A DNA stretch of 64,000 nt, from positions 62,001 through 126,000 of the forward strand of contig NZ_FOHX01000015.1 of NCBI RefSeq assembly GCF_900111685.1, read 5' to 3'. The position numbers and the translations under genes are program-made. This DNA is from Nonomuraea wenchangensis. GTDB lineage: Bacteria; Actinomycetota; Actinomycetes; Streptosporangiales; Streptosporangiaceae. Each line of letters begins with the position of its first letter. Positions within the stretch are counted from its first letter, which is position 1. The notes beneath the pieces were generated by a model. That model was not told where the DNA came from and made no database searches. It saw only the letters and a program-made list of their open reading frames with translations. Shown here piece after piece: positions 53,248 to 61,175 of this stretch.

Positions 53248-54368
53248 CGCAGGATCGCGGCCAGCGTGTCGACGACGCGGTCCTGCTCGGCGTCGGTCAG
53301 GTCAGGGAAGAGCGGCAGCGACAGCTCCTCGGCGTAGTAGGCCTCTGCGGCCGGGCACATGCCCCGCTGGTAGCCGAGATCCTCGAACACCGGATGCCAG
53401 TAGACCGGGATGTAGTTGACCTGCACGCCGATGCCGGCCGCCCGCATGCGGTCGTAGACCTCGCGCCGCCGCCCATGGCGGACGCGCACGGGGTAGAGGT
53501 GCCAGTTGGGCGACACGTACGCCCGCCGCACGGGCAGCGTGAGCCCGGGAACGTCGCGCAGCAGCACGTTGTAGCGGGCCACCAGCTCGGCGCGGCGCTC
53601 GCGGAAGCGGGCCAGGCGCCGGAGCTGGCTGACGCCGAGCGCGCACAGCACGTCGGGCAGCCGGTAGTTGAGCCCGAACGCGTGCACCTCCTGGTGCCAG
53701 CCGCCCACGCCGGGGTCGCGCTGCGCGGCCTGCTCGCGCACGAGCCCGTGGTTCATGAAGCGGGCGGCCCGCAGCAGCAGCTCGGGGTCGGCCGCCGCGA
53801 CCGCGCCGCCCTCGGCCGTGGTGACGGTCTTGGTGGGGAAGAACGAGAACGTCGTGAGGTCGGCGAGCGTCCCCACCGGCTGGCCCTTGTAAGCGGCCCC
53901 CAGCGAGTGGGCCGCGTCGGCGATCAGCAGCGCGCCGGCCCGCTCGGCGACCTCCCGGAGCTGGTCGTAGTCGGCGGGATGGCCCGCGTAGTCGACGGCG
54001 GTGACCGCGCGCGTGCGGCCGGTGACGAGCGCGGTCACCGCGTCGGGATCGAGGTTGCCGGTGTCGGGCTGCACGTCGGCGAAGCGCACCCGCGCGCCGA
54101 GCAGCGCGGCCGTGGCCGCCGTCGCCACGAACGTCAGCGGCGTGGTGATGACCTCGTCGCCCGGCCGCACGTCCGCCGCGACGTAGGCGACGTGCAGCGC
54201 GGCCGTGCCGGAGGTGACCGCCACGCACGGCACGCCGCCGGTCCAGCGCGCCAGCTCGGACTCGAACGCGGCGACCGCCGGCCCCGTGGTCAGCCAGTCG
54301 CCGCGCAGCACGGTGGTCACCGCCGCCACGTCGCTCTCGTCGACGGATTGCCGTCCGTAGGGGAGCAT
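53244..54368 (-). CDS. pseC: UDP-4-amino-4,6-dideoxy-N-acetyl-beta-L-altrosamine transaminase
   Basis: A PLP enzyme of the DegT/DnrJ/EryC1 family, 374 residues, that aminates the 4-keto sugar made by PseB. MLPYGRQSVDESDVAAV is the PseC-type N-terminus. The PLP Lys is Lys180 (FFPTKTVTTAEGG), preceded by DAAHSLGA, and the C-terminal YVSPNWHLYPVRV and VQVNYIPVYWHPVF carry the sugar-binding residues. Its ATG overlaps the pseB stop (TGATG), so the two are coupled. With pseB and the other pse genes around it, assignment to pseudaminic acid synthesis rather than another amino sugar is well supported. Confidence 0.93.
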   Translation of the reverse strand: MLPYGRQSVDESDVAAVTTVLRGDWLTTGPAVAAFESELARWTGGVPCVAVTSGTAALHVAYVAADVRPGDEVITTPLTFVATAATAALLGARVRFADVQPDTGNLDPDAVTALVTGRTRAVTAVDYAGHPADYDQLREVAERAGALLIADAAHSLGAAYKGQPVGTLADLTTFSFFPTKTVTTAEGGAVAAADPELLLRAARFMNHGLVREQAAQRDPGVGGWHQEVHAFGLNYRLPDVLCALGVSQLRRLARFRERRAELVARYNVLLRDVPGLTLPVRRAYVSPNWHLYPVRVRHGRRREVYDRMRAAGIGVQVNYIPVYWHPVFEDLGYQRGMCPAAEAYYAEELSLPLFPDLTDAEQDRVVDTLAAILR

Positions 54369-55345
54369 CAGCCGGTCACCATGTCGCGCAGGTCGTCGAC
54401 GGTGAGCCACTGGTCGTTGGTGTCGGAGCGGTAGGCGAAGCCCTCGGGCAGCAGCTCCCCGCTCTGCGGCGGGCGGTAGCCCCAGGTGGCGATCGTGGGC
54501 TGCACGACGTAGCGGTCGGCCAGCCGCAGCGTGCGGCGGCCGTCGTCGGGGCCGATCATCTCCTCGTGCAGCTTCTCGCCGGGCCTGATGCCGATCTCGT
54601 AGATGGGGCTCTGCGGCGCCAGCGCCTCGGCGAGGTCGGTGATGCGCATGCTGGGGATGCGCGGGACGTAGAGCTCGCCGCCCTGCATCAGCTCGAAGGA
54701 GTCGACGACGAAGCGGACGGCCTGGTCGAGGGTGATCCAGAACCGGGTCATGCGCTTGTCGGTGATCGGCAGGCTGTCGCCCTGCTCGGCGAGGCGCTGG
54801 AAGAGCGGGATCACCGAGCCTCTGCTGCCCACGACGTTGCCGTAGCGGACCACGGAGAAGCGGGTCTCGTGGGCGGCGGCGTAGTGGTTGGCGGAGACGA
54901 ACAGCTTGTCGGCGACCAGCTTGGTGGCGCCGTAGAGGTTGATGGGGCTGGAGGCCTTGTCGGTGGACAGCGCCACCACCTTGCGCACGCCGCAGTCGAT
55001 GGCGGCCTCCACCACGTTTTGAGAGCCGGCGACGTTGGTGCGGACGTATTCGAACGGGTTGTACTCGGCCGTGTCGACCTGCTTGAGCGCGGCGGCGTGC
55101 ACGACGTGGTCGACGCCGTGCATGGCCCTGGTCAGCCGCTCGCGGTCGCGGACGTCGCCGATGAACCAGCGCAGCCGCTCGTCGTCGGCGAAGAGCCGGC
55201 GGACTTCGTACTGCTTGAGCTCGTCGCGGGAGAAGACCACCAGGCGCCGCACCCCGATCGAGTCGAGCGCGTGGCGGATGAAGGCCTTTCCGAAAGACCC
55301 CGTGCCCCCGGTGATCAACATCGACGACCCATGGAGAATGCTCAC
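54368..55345 (-). CDS. pseB: UDP-N-acetylglucosamine 4,6-dehydratase (inverting)
   Basis: A 325-residue short-chain-dehydrogenase-like enzyme that makes UDP-2-acetamido-2,6-dideoxy-beta-L-arabino-hexos-4-ulose, the first step to pseudaminic acid. LITGGTGSFGKAF binds NADP. The catalytic segment ALSTDKASSPINLYGATKLVADKL supplies Asp, Lys and the YxxxK Tyr. SVVRYGNVVGSRGSVIPLF and TRFWITLDQAVRFV are the inverting-dehydratase signatures that separate it from retaining enzymes. The GTG start (MSILHGSS) is preferred because AGGGGG lies just upstream and homologues begin there; an ATG 18 bases earlier is possible. It is divergent from pseF. Confidence 0.93.
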   Translation of the reverse strand: MSILHGSSMLITGGTGSFGKAFIRHALDSIGVRRLVVFSRDELKQYEVRRLFADDERLRWFIGDVRDRERLTRAMHGVDHVVHAAALKQVDTAEYNPFEYVRTNVAGSQNVVEAAIDCGVRKVVALSTDKASSPINLYGATKLVADKLFVSANHYAAAHETRFSVVRYGNVVGSRGSVIPLFQRLAEQGDSLPITDKRMTRFWITLDQAVRFVVDSFELMQGGELYVPRIPSMRITDLAEALAPQSPIYEIGIRPGEKLHEEMIGPDDGRRTLRLADRYVVQPTIATWGYRPPQSGELLPEGFAYRSDTNDQWLTVDDLRDMVTG

Positions 55346-55428
55346 GTCGCCCCCTGAAATCATGTGCCGGGCGGTAGCATAACGCGATCGGCCTATGACG
55401 CACTGTCACACGGGGGAATGGGGCTTTC
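55346..55428. promoter_or_regulatory. Divergent pseB/pseF promoter region
   Basis: This 83-base region must drive pseBC to the left and pseFG to the right. TAGCAT at 55375–55380 is a candidate -10 for pseF, and its complement overlaps TTATGC for pseB. The AT-rich centre is flanked by GGGG-type ribosome binding sites for both genes. Confidence 0.4.
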
Positions 55429-56166
55429 GTGCGTATTGTCGGAATCATTCAGGCCAGGATGGGATCCACCCGGCTGCCCGGCAAGGTGCTGCGACAACTC
55501 GGCGACGGTGACCGGTCGGTGCTCGGCTGGGTGGTCCGCGCGGCCCGCGAGTCGGCCGCGCTCGACGAGCTGATCGTCGCCACCACCACGCTCCCCGAGG
55601 ACGACGCGGTGGCCGCCGAGTCCGCCGGGCTCGGCGTCCGCTGCCACCGCGGCCCGGTCGACGACGTGCTCACCCGGTTCACGCAGGCGCTGGGGGAGCG
55701 GCCAGGAGAGGCCGTCATGCGGTTCACCGCCGACTGCCCGCTGCTCGACCCGACGGTCGTCAGGGAGGCCGCGCTCGTCTTCCAGGCCGTCCCCGGGCTC
55801 GACTACCTCAGCACGAGCCTGGCCCGCACCCTGCCGCGCGGCCTCGACGTCGAGATCATCGCGCGGGCGGCCCTGGAGCGCTGCGACCGCGAGGCCGTCT
55901 CCTACCACCGCACCCACGTCACCTCCCACATCTACACCGAGGCCGCCGGCGACGCCCGGCTGCTCGGGCTCGCCTACCACCCCCTCGCCGCCGACCTCCG
56001 GCTGACGCTCGACACCGAGGACGACTGGCTGCTCATCTCCCGCGTGGTGGGCGAGCTGGGCGACCGCTGCGTGCCGATGCGGGCGCTGGTGAGCTGGCTG
56101 CGCGACCGCCCCGAGGTGTGCGGGCTCAACGCCCACGTACGCCAGAAGGCGCTGCAGGACGCGTGA
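55429..56166 (+). CDS. pseF: Pseudaminic acid cytidylyltransferase (SpsF/PseF type)
   Basis: A 245-residue nucleotidyltransferase that activates pseudaminic acid with CTP. The N-terminus GIIQARMGSTRLPGKVL is the CTP-binding signature of the SpsF branch. TADCPLLDPTVV and YLSTSLARTLPRGLDVEI carry metal- and sugar-binding residues, and RLTLDTEDDWLL is conserved near the end. The GTG start is preceded by GGGG. Some SpsF-like enzymes act on other nonulosonates, but placement between pseBC and pseG makes CMP-Pse the likely product. Its stop overlaps the pseG start (GTGA). Confidence 0.88.
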   Translation: MRIVGIIQARMGSTRLPGKVLRQLGDGDRSVLGWVVRAARESAALDELIVATTTLPEDDAVAAESAGLGVRCHRGPVDDVLTRFTQALGERPGEAVMRFTADCPLLDPTVVREAALVFQAVPGLDYLSTSLARTLPRGLDVEIIARAALERCDREAVSYHRTHVTSHIYTEAAGDARLLGLAYHPLAADLRLTLDTEDDWLLISRVVGELGDRCVPMRALVSWLRDRPEVCGLNAHVRQKALQDA

Positions 56167-57134
56167 GCGCCGGGCCGCGCGTCGGGTTCCGCTGCGACGC
56201 GGGCGCGGGCAGCGGGGTCGGCCACCTCGTCCGCTGCGTCGCCCTGGCCGAGGAGCTGCGCTCACGCGGCGCGCGCCCGGTCTTCCTGGGAGCGGTGCGC
56301 GACTCGCCCTGGGCACTCGCCCAGCTCCGCGAGCGCGTACTCCCGCTCACCCCCGCACCCGAGTCGCCGGCCGCCCTGGCCGCGCTGGCCCGCGCGCTCC
56401 GGCTGGACGCGGTCGTCCTCGACTCCTACGACCTGCCGCCCGGCACGGGCGAGGAGCTGCGCCGCCACGGGCTGCCCGTGCTCGCCGTCGTCGACGGCGA
56501 CCCGCTCGGCCAGCACGCCGACCTCTACCTCGACCAGAACCTCGGCGCCGAACACCGTCCGTTCCCCGCCGGGCCGGTGCTGGCCGGCGCCCGTTACGTG
56601 CTGCTGCGCGACAGCGTACGCCGACGCGCCCGCGCACCCCGCCGCCCGGACCGCGTCCCGGACGTCCTGTGCTTCTTCGGCGGCACCGACGCCGCCGGGG
56701 TCGCCCCGGCCTGGGCGCAGGCCCTGGGCGCGACCGGCGTGCCGTTCACCGCCACGGTGATCAGCCCGGCCCCGTTCGCAGCCGAGTCGCCGATCACCGT
56801 CATCCCGCCCACCGACCGGCTGCCGGAGCTGATGGCCGCCGCCGACCTCGTGGTCACCGCCGCGGGCTCGGCCATCTGGGAGCTGCTCTACCTGGGCGTG
56901 CCCACGGCGCTCAGCTGGGTGGCCGACAACCAGCTCATCGGCTACGACGAGCTGGTGGGGAGGGGCGTGGCGGCGGGACTCGGCGGCGCGCCCGGCCCTG
57001 AGGCTGTGGCCGTCCTGGCCAGGCTGCTGTCCGACCCGGCCGCCCGCGAGGAGCACGGCCGCCGGGGCGGAGGGCTGGTGGACGGCCGGGGCAGGGAGCG
57101 CGTCGCGGACGCCCTCCTCGCGCTGGTCAGATGA
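56163..57134 (+). CDS. pseG: UDP-2,4-diacetamido-2,4,6-trideoxy-beta-L-altropyranose hydrolase
   Basis: A 323-residue GT-B-fold hydrolase that removes UDP from the diacetamido sugar before condensation by PseI. FRCDAGAGSGVGHLVRCVALAEEL contains the catalytic His in the loop typical of PseG (GxGHxxR). FFGGTD and VVTAAGSAIWELLYLGVPTALSWVADNQ form the UDP-binding C-terminal lobe. Its start overlaps pseF (GTGA) and its 3' end overlaps the convergent pseI gene by 8 bases. The PseG-type N-terminus separates it from MurG-like transferases. Confidence 0.9.
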   Translation: MSAGPRVGFRCDAGAGSGVGHLVRCVALAEELRSRGARPVFLGAVRDSPWALAQLRERVLPLTPAPESPAALAALARALRLDAVVLDSYDLPPGTGEELRRHGLPVLAVVDGDPLGQHADLYLDQNLGAEHRPFPAGPVLAGARYVLLRDSVRRRARAPRRPDRVPDVLCFFGGTDAAGVAPAWAQALGATGVPFTATVISPAPFAAESPITVIPPTDRLPELMAAADLVVTAAGSAIWELLYLGVPTALSWVADNQLIGYDELVGRGVAAGLGGAPGPEAVAVLARLLSDPAAREEHGRRGGGLVDGRGRERVADALLALVR

Positions 57135-58170
57135 GGTCCCAGGTCAGCGGCGTGCCCTTCGGCACGTCGCGGACGAAGCGCCGCCCCGTCACCTCGCGCG
57201 CCGCGTCCGGCGGCAGCCCTCCGGCGGGCCGGACCGACCGTACGTTGCCAGGCCCCACCTCCTCGCCGGCCCGCACGTCGCGCACCACGTAGAGGGAGCG
57301 GCGAAAGCGCAGCCCCTCCCGCTCGGACGGCCGCGGCCCGAGCACCGGCTCGCCCAGCGCCTCCCAGGCCCGCGCGCTCTCCGTCACCAGCGCGGCCAGC
57401 TCGGCCGGCTCCAGCGAGAACGCGGAGTCCACCCCGCCGTCGGCCCGCGCCAGCGTGACGTGCTTCTCGATCAGGCACGCCCCTAGCGCCACCGCCGCCA
57501 GCGGCACGCCGATGCCGGGCGTGTGGTCGGAGAGGCCGACGACCTCGCCGGTGAGCGCGGCCAGCAGCGGCAGCGCCCGCAGGTTGCTCTCCGCCGGCGC
57601 CGCCGGGTAGGAGGCCGTGCAGGCCAGCACGGCGAGCCGGGTGCAGCCCGCCTCCCTGGCGGCGGTCACGGCCGCGCCGATCTCGCCGGCCGTCCCCATG
57701 CCGGTCGAGATGATCAGCGGCTTGCCCGTGGCCGCCGCGAGCCGGATCAGCGGCAGGTCCACCAGCTCGGACGAGGCGATCTTGTAAGCCGGCACGTCCA
57801 GCTTCTCCAGGAATTCGACGGCCGTCGGGTCGAACGGCGAGGAGAAGGCGGCGAGCCCCCGCTCCCGAGCCCGCGCGAACAGCGGCTCGTGCCACTCCCA
57901 CGGCGTGCGGGCCCGCTGATAGAGGTCGTAGAGGCGTTCGCCGCCCCACAGCGAGTGCGCGTCGCCCAGCCGGAACGCCGGCCCGTCGGCGTCGACGGTC
58001 AGCGTGTCCGGTGTGTACGTCTGCAGCTTCAGCGCGTGCGCCCCCGCGTCGGCCACCGCGTCGACGATGGCGAGGGCCCGCTCCAGGCTGCCGTTGTGGT
58101 TGCCGGACAGCTCGGCCACGACGTACGGCGGATGGCCGGGACCGATGGCCCGGCCCGCGATGGAGATCAT
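57127..58170 (-). CDS. pseI: Pseudaminic acid synthase
   Basis: It condenses the 2,4-diacetamido hexose with phosphoenolpyruvate to give pseudaminic acid. The 347-residue NeuB-family protein starts with PPYVVAELSGNHNGSLERAL. The TIM barrel contains ALKLQTYTPDT, FSSPFDPTAVEFLEKLDVPAYKIASSE and GLSDHTPGIGVPLAAVALGACLIEKH, and the C-terminal SAF/antifreeze-like domain (about 285–347) is complete. The GNHNGS and LKLQTYT segments fit PseI better than NeuB or LegI. The start lies in an ATGA overlap with pseH. Confidence 0.92.
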   Translation of the reverse strand: MISIAGRAIGPGHPPYVVAELSGNHNGSLERALAIVDAVADAGAHALKLQTYTPDTLTVDADGPAFRLGDAHSLWGGERLYDLYQRARTPWEWHEPLFARARERGLAAFSSPFDPTAVEFLEKLDVPAYKIASSELVDLPLIRLAAATGKPLIISTGMGTAGEIGAAVTAAREAGCTRLAVLACTASYPAAPAESNLRALPLLAALTGEVVGLSDHTPGIGVPLAAVALGACLIEKHVTLARADGGVDSAFSLEPAELAALVTESARAWEALGEPVLGPRPSEREGLRFRRSLYVVRDVRAGEEVGPGNVRSVRPAGGLPPDAAREVTGRRFVRDVPKGTPLTWDLI

Positions 58171-58658
58171 GCGTCTTCCCTCCTGAGCTCGATGGCGACG
58201 ACGTCGCGCGGCACCCCGTCGACGACCCGGCGGTAGGCGGCGACCTCGGCGAACCCGAAGCGCCGGTGCAGCGATCTGACCGGCGCGTTGTCGGCCAGCA
58301 CCTCGCCCCGCAGGACCGTCAGGCCGAGCGGGCCGAAGGCGTGCTCGATGGCCTCCCGCTCCAGCCCGGCCCAGGCCCGCAGCAGCGCCCCCGACCGTTC
58401 GAGGCCGTCGAGGTCGAGGTAGAAGCCCCAGTCGGCGCTCGCGGGCGACAGGTCGGAGTAGGCGACCACGCCGGCGGGGACGCCGTCGTGGTCGTAGATC
58501 AGCACCCGCCGGGTGGCGTCGGCGCGGACGGCCGCCCACCAGCGGGCGTGCTCGTCGGCGCCGATCTCGTGCGTGGTGAAGCTGGCGGCGCGCACCCGCG
58601 GGTGGTTGCGCCAGCGCCGCATGGCCGGGAGGTCGTCGTCGTGCGCGCCGCGAAGCAT
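58167..58658 (-). CDS. pseH: UDP-4-amino-4,6-dideoxy-N-acetyl-beta-L-altrosamine N-acetyltransferase
   Basis: A 163-residue GNAT enzyme. LRGAHDDDLPAMRRWRNHPRVR is the typical PseH-like N-terminus, and FTTHEIGADEHARWW and YLDLDGLERSGALLRAW follow. The C-terminal RSLHRRFGFAEVAAYRR resembles other sugar N-acetyltransferases. In the Pse pathway it acetylates the 4-amino group produced by PseC. It is translationally coupled to pseI. The acyl donor may not be acetyl-CoA, because a lux-type acyl-activation cassette occurs in the same locus; that alternative is speculation. Confidence 0.85.
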   Translation of the reverse strand: MLRGAHDDDLPAMRRWRNHPRVRAASFTTHEIGADEHARWWAAVRADATRRVLIYDHDGVPAGVVAYSDLSPASADWGFYLDLDGLERSGALLRAWAGLEREAIEHAFGPLGLTVLRGEVLADNAPVRSLHRRFGFAEVAAYRRVVDGVPRDVVAIELRREDA

Positions 58659-58808
58659 TCCGCCCCCTACCGTTCGTGCCCGTCCTGATGCTCAACGTAG
58701 CCGATCGGGCCGCCGGTAAAGAGCTCTTCAGGCGCGGGTCCCCGGCGCGGGCGGCGCGGCATGCTGCCCTCGAACGCACTTCCGCGAGGTCAAGGAGCCG
58801 CATCGGCC
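58659..58808. promoter_or_regulatory. Divergent region between pseH and the second GT2 gene
   Basis: It contains the palindrome AAGAGCTCTT (58719–58728) and AAGGAG at 58791–58796 as the ribosome binding site for GT2. No clear promoter hexamers were found and no gene is visible. Confidence 0.35.
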
Positions 58809-60254
58809 ATGATCCCCCTGCTCAGCGTCATCGTCCCGTTCCACAACGTGGAGCCTTACATCACCGAGTGTCTGAAGTCGCTCGCCGCCCAGTCGCTGGA
58901 CGACCTGGAGGTCGTCCTGGTGGACGACGGCTCCCTCGACGGCGCCAGGCGTGTCGCCGAGGACTTCGCCGCCGCCGATCCACGGTTCGTGCTGGTCACG
59001 CAGCGCAACCAGGGCCCGGGGCCGGCCCGCAACGCCGGGATCCGGGTGGCGCGGGGCACGTACCTGGCCTTCGCCGACGCCGACGACGTCGTGCCGCCCG
59101 AGGCGTACGAGCGGATGATCGGCAAGCTCGCCGAGACCGGCTCCGACCTCGCCTGCGGGGCGGTGGGGCGGCTCGTGGACGGCGTGCTGGAGGAGTCCAC
59201 GCTGCACGAGAAGGTGTTCAGGCGGCCGGTGCTGTGCACGCACATCACCGACAAGCAGGTGCTGGTGCGCGACCGTACGGTGTGGAACAAGGTCTACCGG
59301 CGTGACTTCTGGGAGCGCGCCGGGCTGACCTTCCCCGCCGGGATCTACGAGGACGTGCCGGTCGCCATGCAGGCCCATGTGCTGGCCGGCAGCGTGGACA
59401 TGCTGGGCGAGGTGGTCTACCACTGGCGGCGGCGCGAGGAGGGGGAGGACTCGATCACCCAGCGCCGCAACGAGCTGTCCAACCTCAACGAGCGCCTGGC
59501 CGCCATCCGCTCGGTGCGCGCCTTCCTCGACGAGCGGGCGCCGGAGCTGCTCGACGGCTTCGACGCGCTGGTGCTGGAGAAGGACATCCTCTTCCTGTTC
59601 CAGGCGCTGGAGAGGTGCGAGGAGCCGGGCCCGCTGCTCGACCTGGCCCGCGCCTGGGTGGCCGAGCTGGGGCCGGGGGCGGTCGCCGCCGCGCCGTCGC
59701 TGCGCCGCCTGGAGCTGCACCTGATGACGCGGGGGCTGGTGGCGGAGCTGCGGAAGGTACGCGACTTCCGCCGCGCCCGCGCCGAGTCCGGCACCCGCGT
59801 GGTGCCGCGCGGCTGGCGTACCACCGGCTGGTACGGCGACTACCCGTTCTTCCGCGACCGCCGGCTGCGCATCCCCGACGAGGTGTTCGACGCCCGCGAC
59901 GAGCTCAAGCTGCTGGCCAGGGTCGACTCCTGCGCGTGGACGGGCGCGGAGTACCGCGTGCGCGGCGAGCTGGCCGTCCACCGCGTGGACCGGCGGATCG
60001 ACCGGATGAACCTGTGGCTGAGCGACGGCCGCCGCAAGGTGCCGCTGGAGGTGAGCAGGACGGGCCGTGGGGGGTTCGTGACCGCGTTCGACCCGGCGCG
60101 GCTGGCGGGCGGCGGGCCGGCCTGGCGGCTCCAGGCCCGTACGGAGACCCGCGGCCTGGTGCTGAAGGGCTGGTGCAGGGACGGCGAGGCCGGGGGCACG
60201 TGGCGATTCACCGTGCCGGGTTGGTCAAGAACCGGCATGGACATCCCCCAGTAG
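58809..60254 (+). CDS. Family 2 glycosyltransferase, paralogue of the GT2 beside pseC
   Basis: A 481-residue GT-A enzyme. LLSVIVPFHNVEPYITECL, VDDGSLDGARR, NQGPGPARNAG and the metal-binding DADD of YLAFADADD are all present. The block VRDRTVWNKVYRRDFWERAGL with YEDVPVAMQAHV aligns without gaps to the GT2 at 51361–53247, so the pair arose by duplication. Its C-terminal region (about 230–481) is about 150 residues shorter but retains a helical linker and a beta-rich end. It probably transfers a sugar to a wall polymer repeat unit. AAGGAG lies 12 bases before the ATG. Confidence 0.87.
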   Translation: MIPLLSVIVPFHNVEPYITECLKSLAAQSLDDLEVVLVDDGSLDGARRVAEDFAAADPRFVLVTQRNQGPGPARNAGIRVARGTYLAFADADDVVPPEAYERMIGKLAETGSDLACGAVGRLVDGVLEESTLHEKVFRRPVLCTHITDKQVLVRDRTVWNKVYRRDFWERAGLTFPAGIYEDVPVAMQAHVLAGSVDMLGEVVYHWRRREEGEDSITQRRNELSNLNERLAAIRSVRAFLDERAPELLDGFDALVLEKDILFLFQALERCEEPGPLLDLARAWVAELGPGAVAAAPSLRRLELHLMTRGLVAELRKVRDFRRARAESGTRVVPRGWRTTGWYGDYPFFRDRRLRIPDEVFDARDELKLLARVDSCAWTGAEYRVRGELAVHRVDRRIDRMNLWLSDGRRKVPLEVSRTGRGGFVTAFDPARLAGGGPAWRLQARTETRGLVLKGWCRDGEAGGTWRFTVPGWSRTGMDIPQ

Positions 60255-60302
60255 TTCCAGACAGTAATCGCCAGAGCGCGCCCCGTGTTCATGCTGGTTG
60301 GC

Positions 60303-61154
60303 ATGAGGACCTATTCGCTCGATGACGTCCACGAGACACGCAAGCGGAGAGACTCCTGGTGGACCGTGTATTTCGTGGACCCGGTCGCCTGCCGGGTCGC
60401 ACTGCCCGTCGCCAACCACACCCGGATCACACCCAACGGCCTGACCGTGCTCTCGCTGGTCCTCGGCGTGGCGTCGGCCACCTGTTTCGCCATGAACCAG
60501 CTCCTGGCGGGCGCTGCGATCTTCTATCTCAGCTTCATGATCGACTGCGTGGACGGCAAAATCGCCCGGCTGAAGGGCACGGGGACGCCCTTCGGCCTCT
60601 GGCTCGACTACGTGGGGGACCGGATCAGGGTCGTGCTGTGCGCCGCGGGCCTGGCGTACGGGCAGTACGCGGTGACCGGCGACGTCGGCTATGTGGTCCT
60701 GGGCGCGGCGGTGGCCGTGCTGGACCTTTTCAGGTACGTCAACGCGCCGCAGATGAAGCGGGTCCGCGAGGCCGTCAGGGACGAGCGCCAGGGGGTGGCG
60801 CACGGGACGGCGGGGCCGCTGGGACCGGCAATGGAGCCCGTGGGGCCGCCGGAGCCGGACGATGACACCCAGCCGCTGGAGCGGGTGCCGCGCCCGTCCG
60901 GCTTCTTCCGCCGGCTGAACAGGTTCCTGGCCCGGCACCGGGTGCGTTCGCACCTGATCAGCGGCATCGAGTTCCATGCGGCGGTGTTCGTGATCGCGCC
61001 TCTTGCGGGGGCATGGGCGCTGATCCCGCTCGCCGCGGCGGCCGGGGTGCTGCTGCTGGCCAACGAGGTCTTTCTTGTCTACCGGATGTGGCGCTTCACG
61101 CGCAGGCACGCCGTCGCCTCCTCTCGGGAGAGCCGAGAGCACGTTCTCGTCTAA
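60303..61154 (+). CDS. CDP-alcohol phosphatidyltransferase family membrane protein
   Basis: A 283-residue integral membrane enzyme. The family signature DGx2ARx8Gx3Dx3D is complete in DCVDGKIAR followed by GLWLDYVGDR, with all four Asp residues. About six hydrophobic helices surround it, with a hydrophilic loop of about 70 residues (170–220) in the middle. It would transfer a phosphoalcohol from a CDP-alcohol to an acceptor such as a polyol or lipid. Phosphatidylinositol-phosphate or archaetidyl-type synthases are relatives, but the wall-glycan setting suggests a lipid or polymer primer. The start at MRTYSLDD is chosen because relatives, as remembered, begin there; upstream ATGs exist but none has a ribosome binding site. 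Confidence 0.82.
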   Translation: MRTYSLDDVHETRKRRDSWWTVYFVDPVACRVALPVANHTRITPNGLTVLSLVLGVASATCFAMNQLLAGAAIFYLSFMIDCVDGKIARLKGTGTPFGLWLDYVGDRIRVVLCAAGLAYGQYAVTGDVGYVVLGAAVAVLDLFRYVNAPQMKRVREAVRDERQGVAHGTAGPLGPAMEPVGPPEPDDDTQPLERVPRPSGFFRRLNRFLARHRVRSHLISGIEFHAAVFVIAPLAGAWALIPLAAAAGVLLLANEVFLVYRMWRFTRRHAVASSRESREHVLV

Positions 61155-61175
61155 GTTTTCGGGGGTTAGTACGAA

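Noticed and set aside
53244-58658. Flagellar glycosylation island
   Set aside because: Pse genes often mark flagellin glycosylation, but no flagellar or Maf-type gene is in the window, and CDP-glycerol and GT2 wall-polymer genes surround them.
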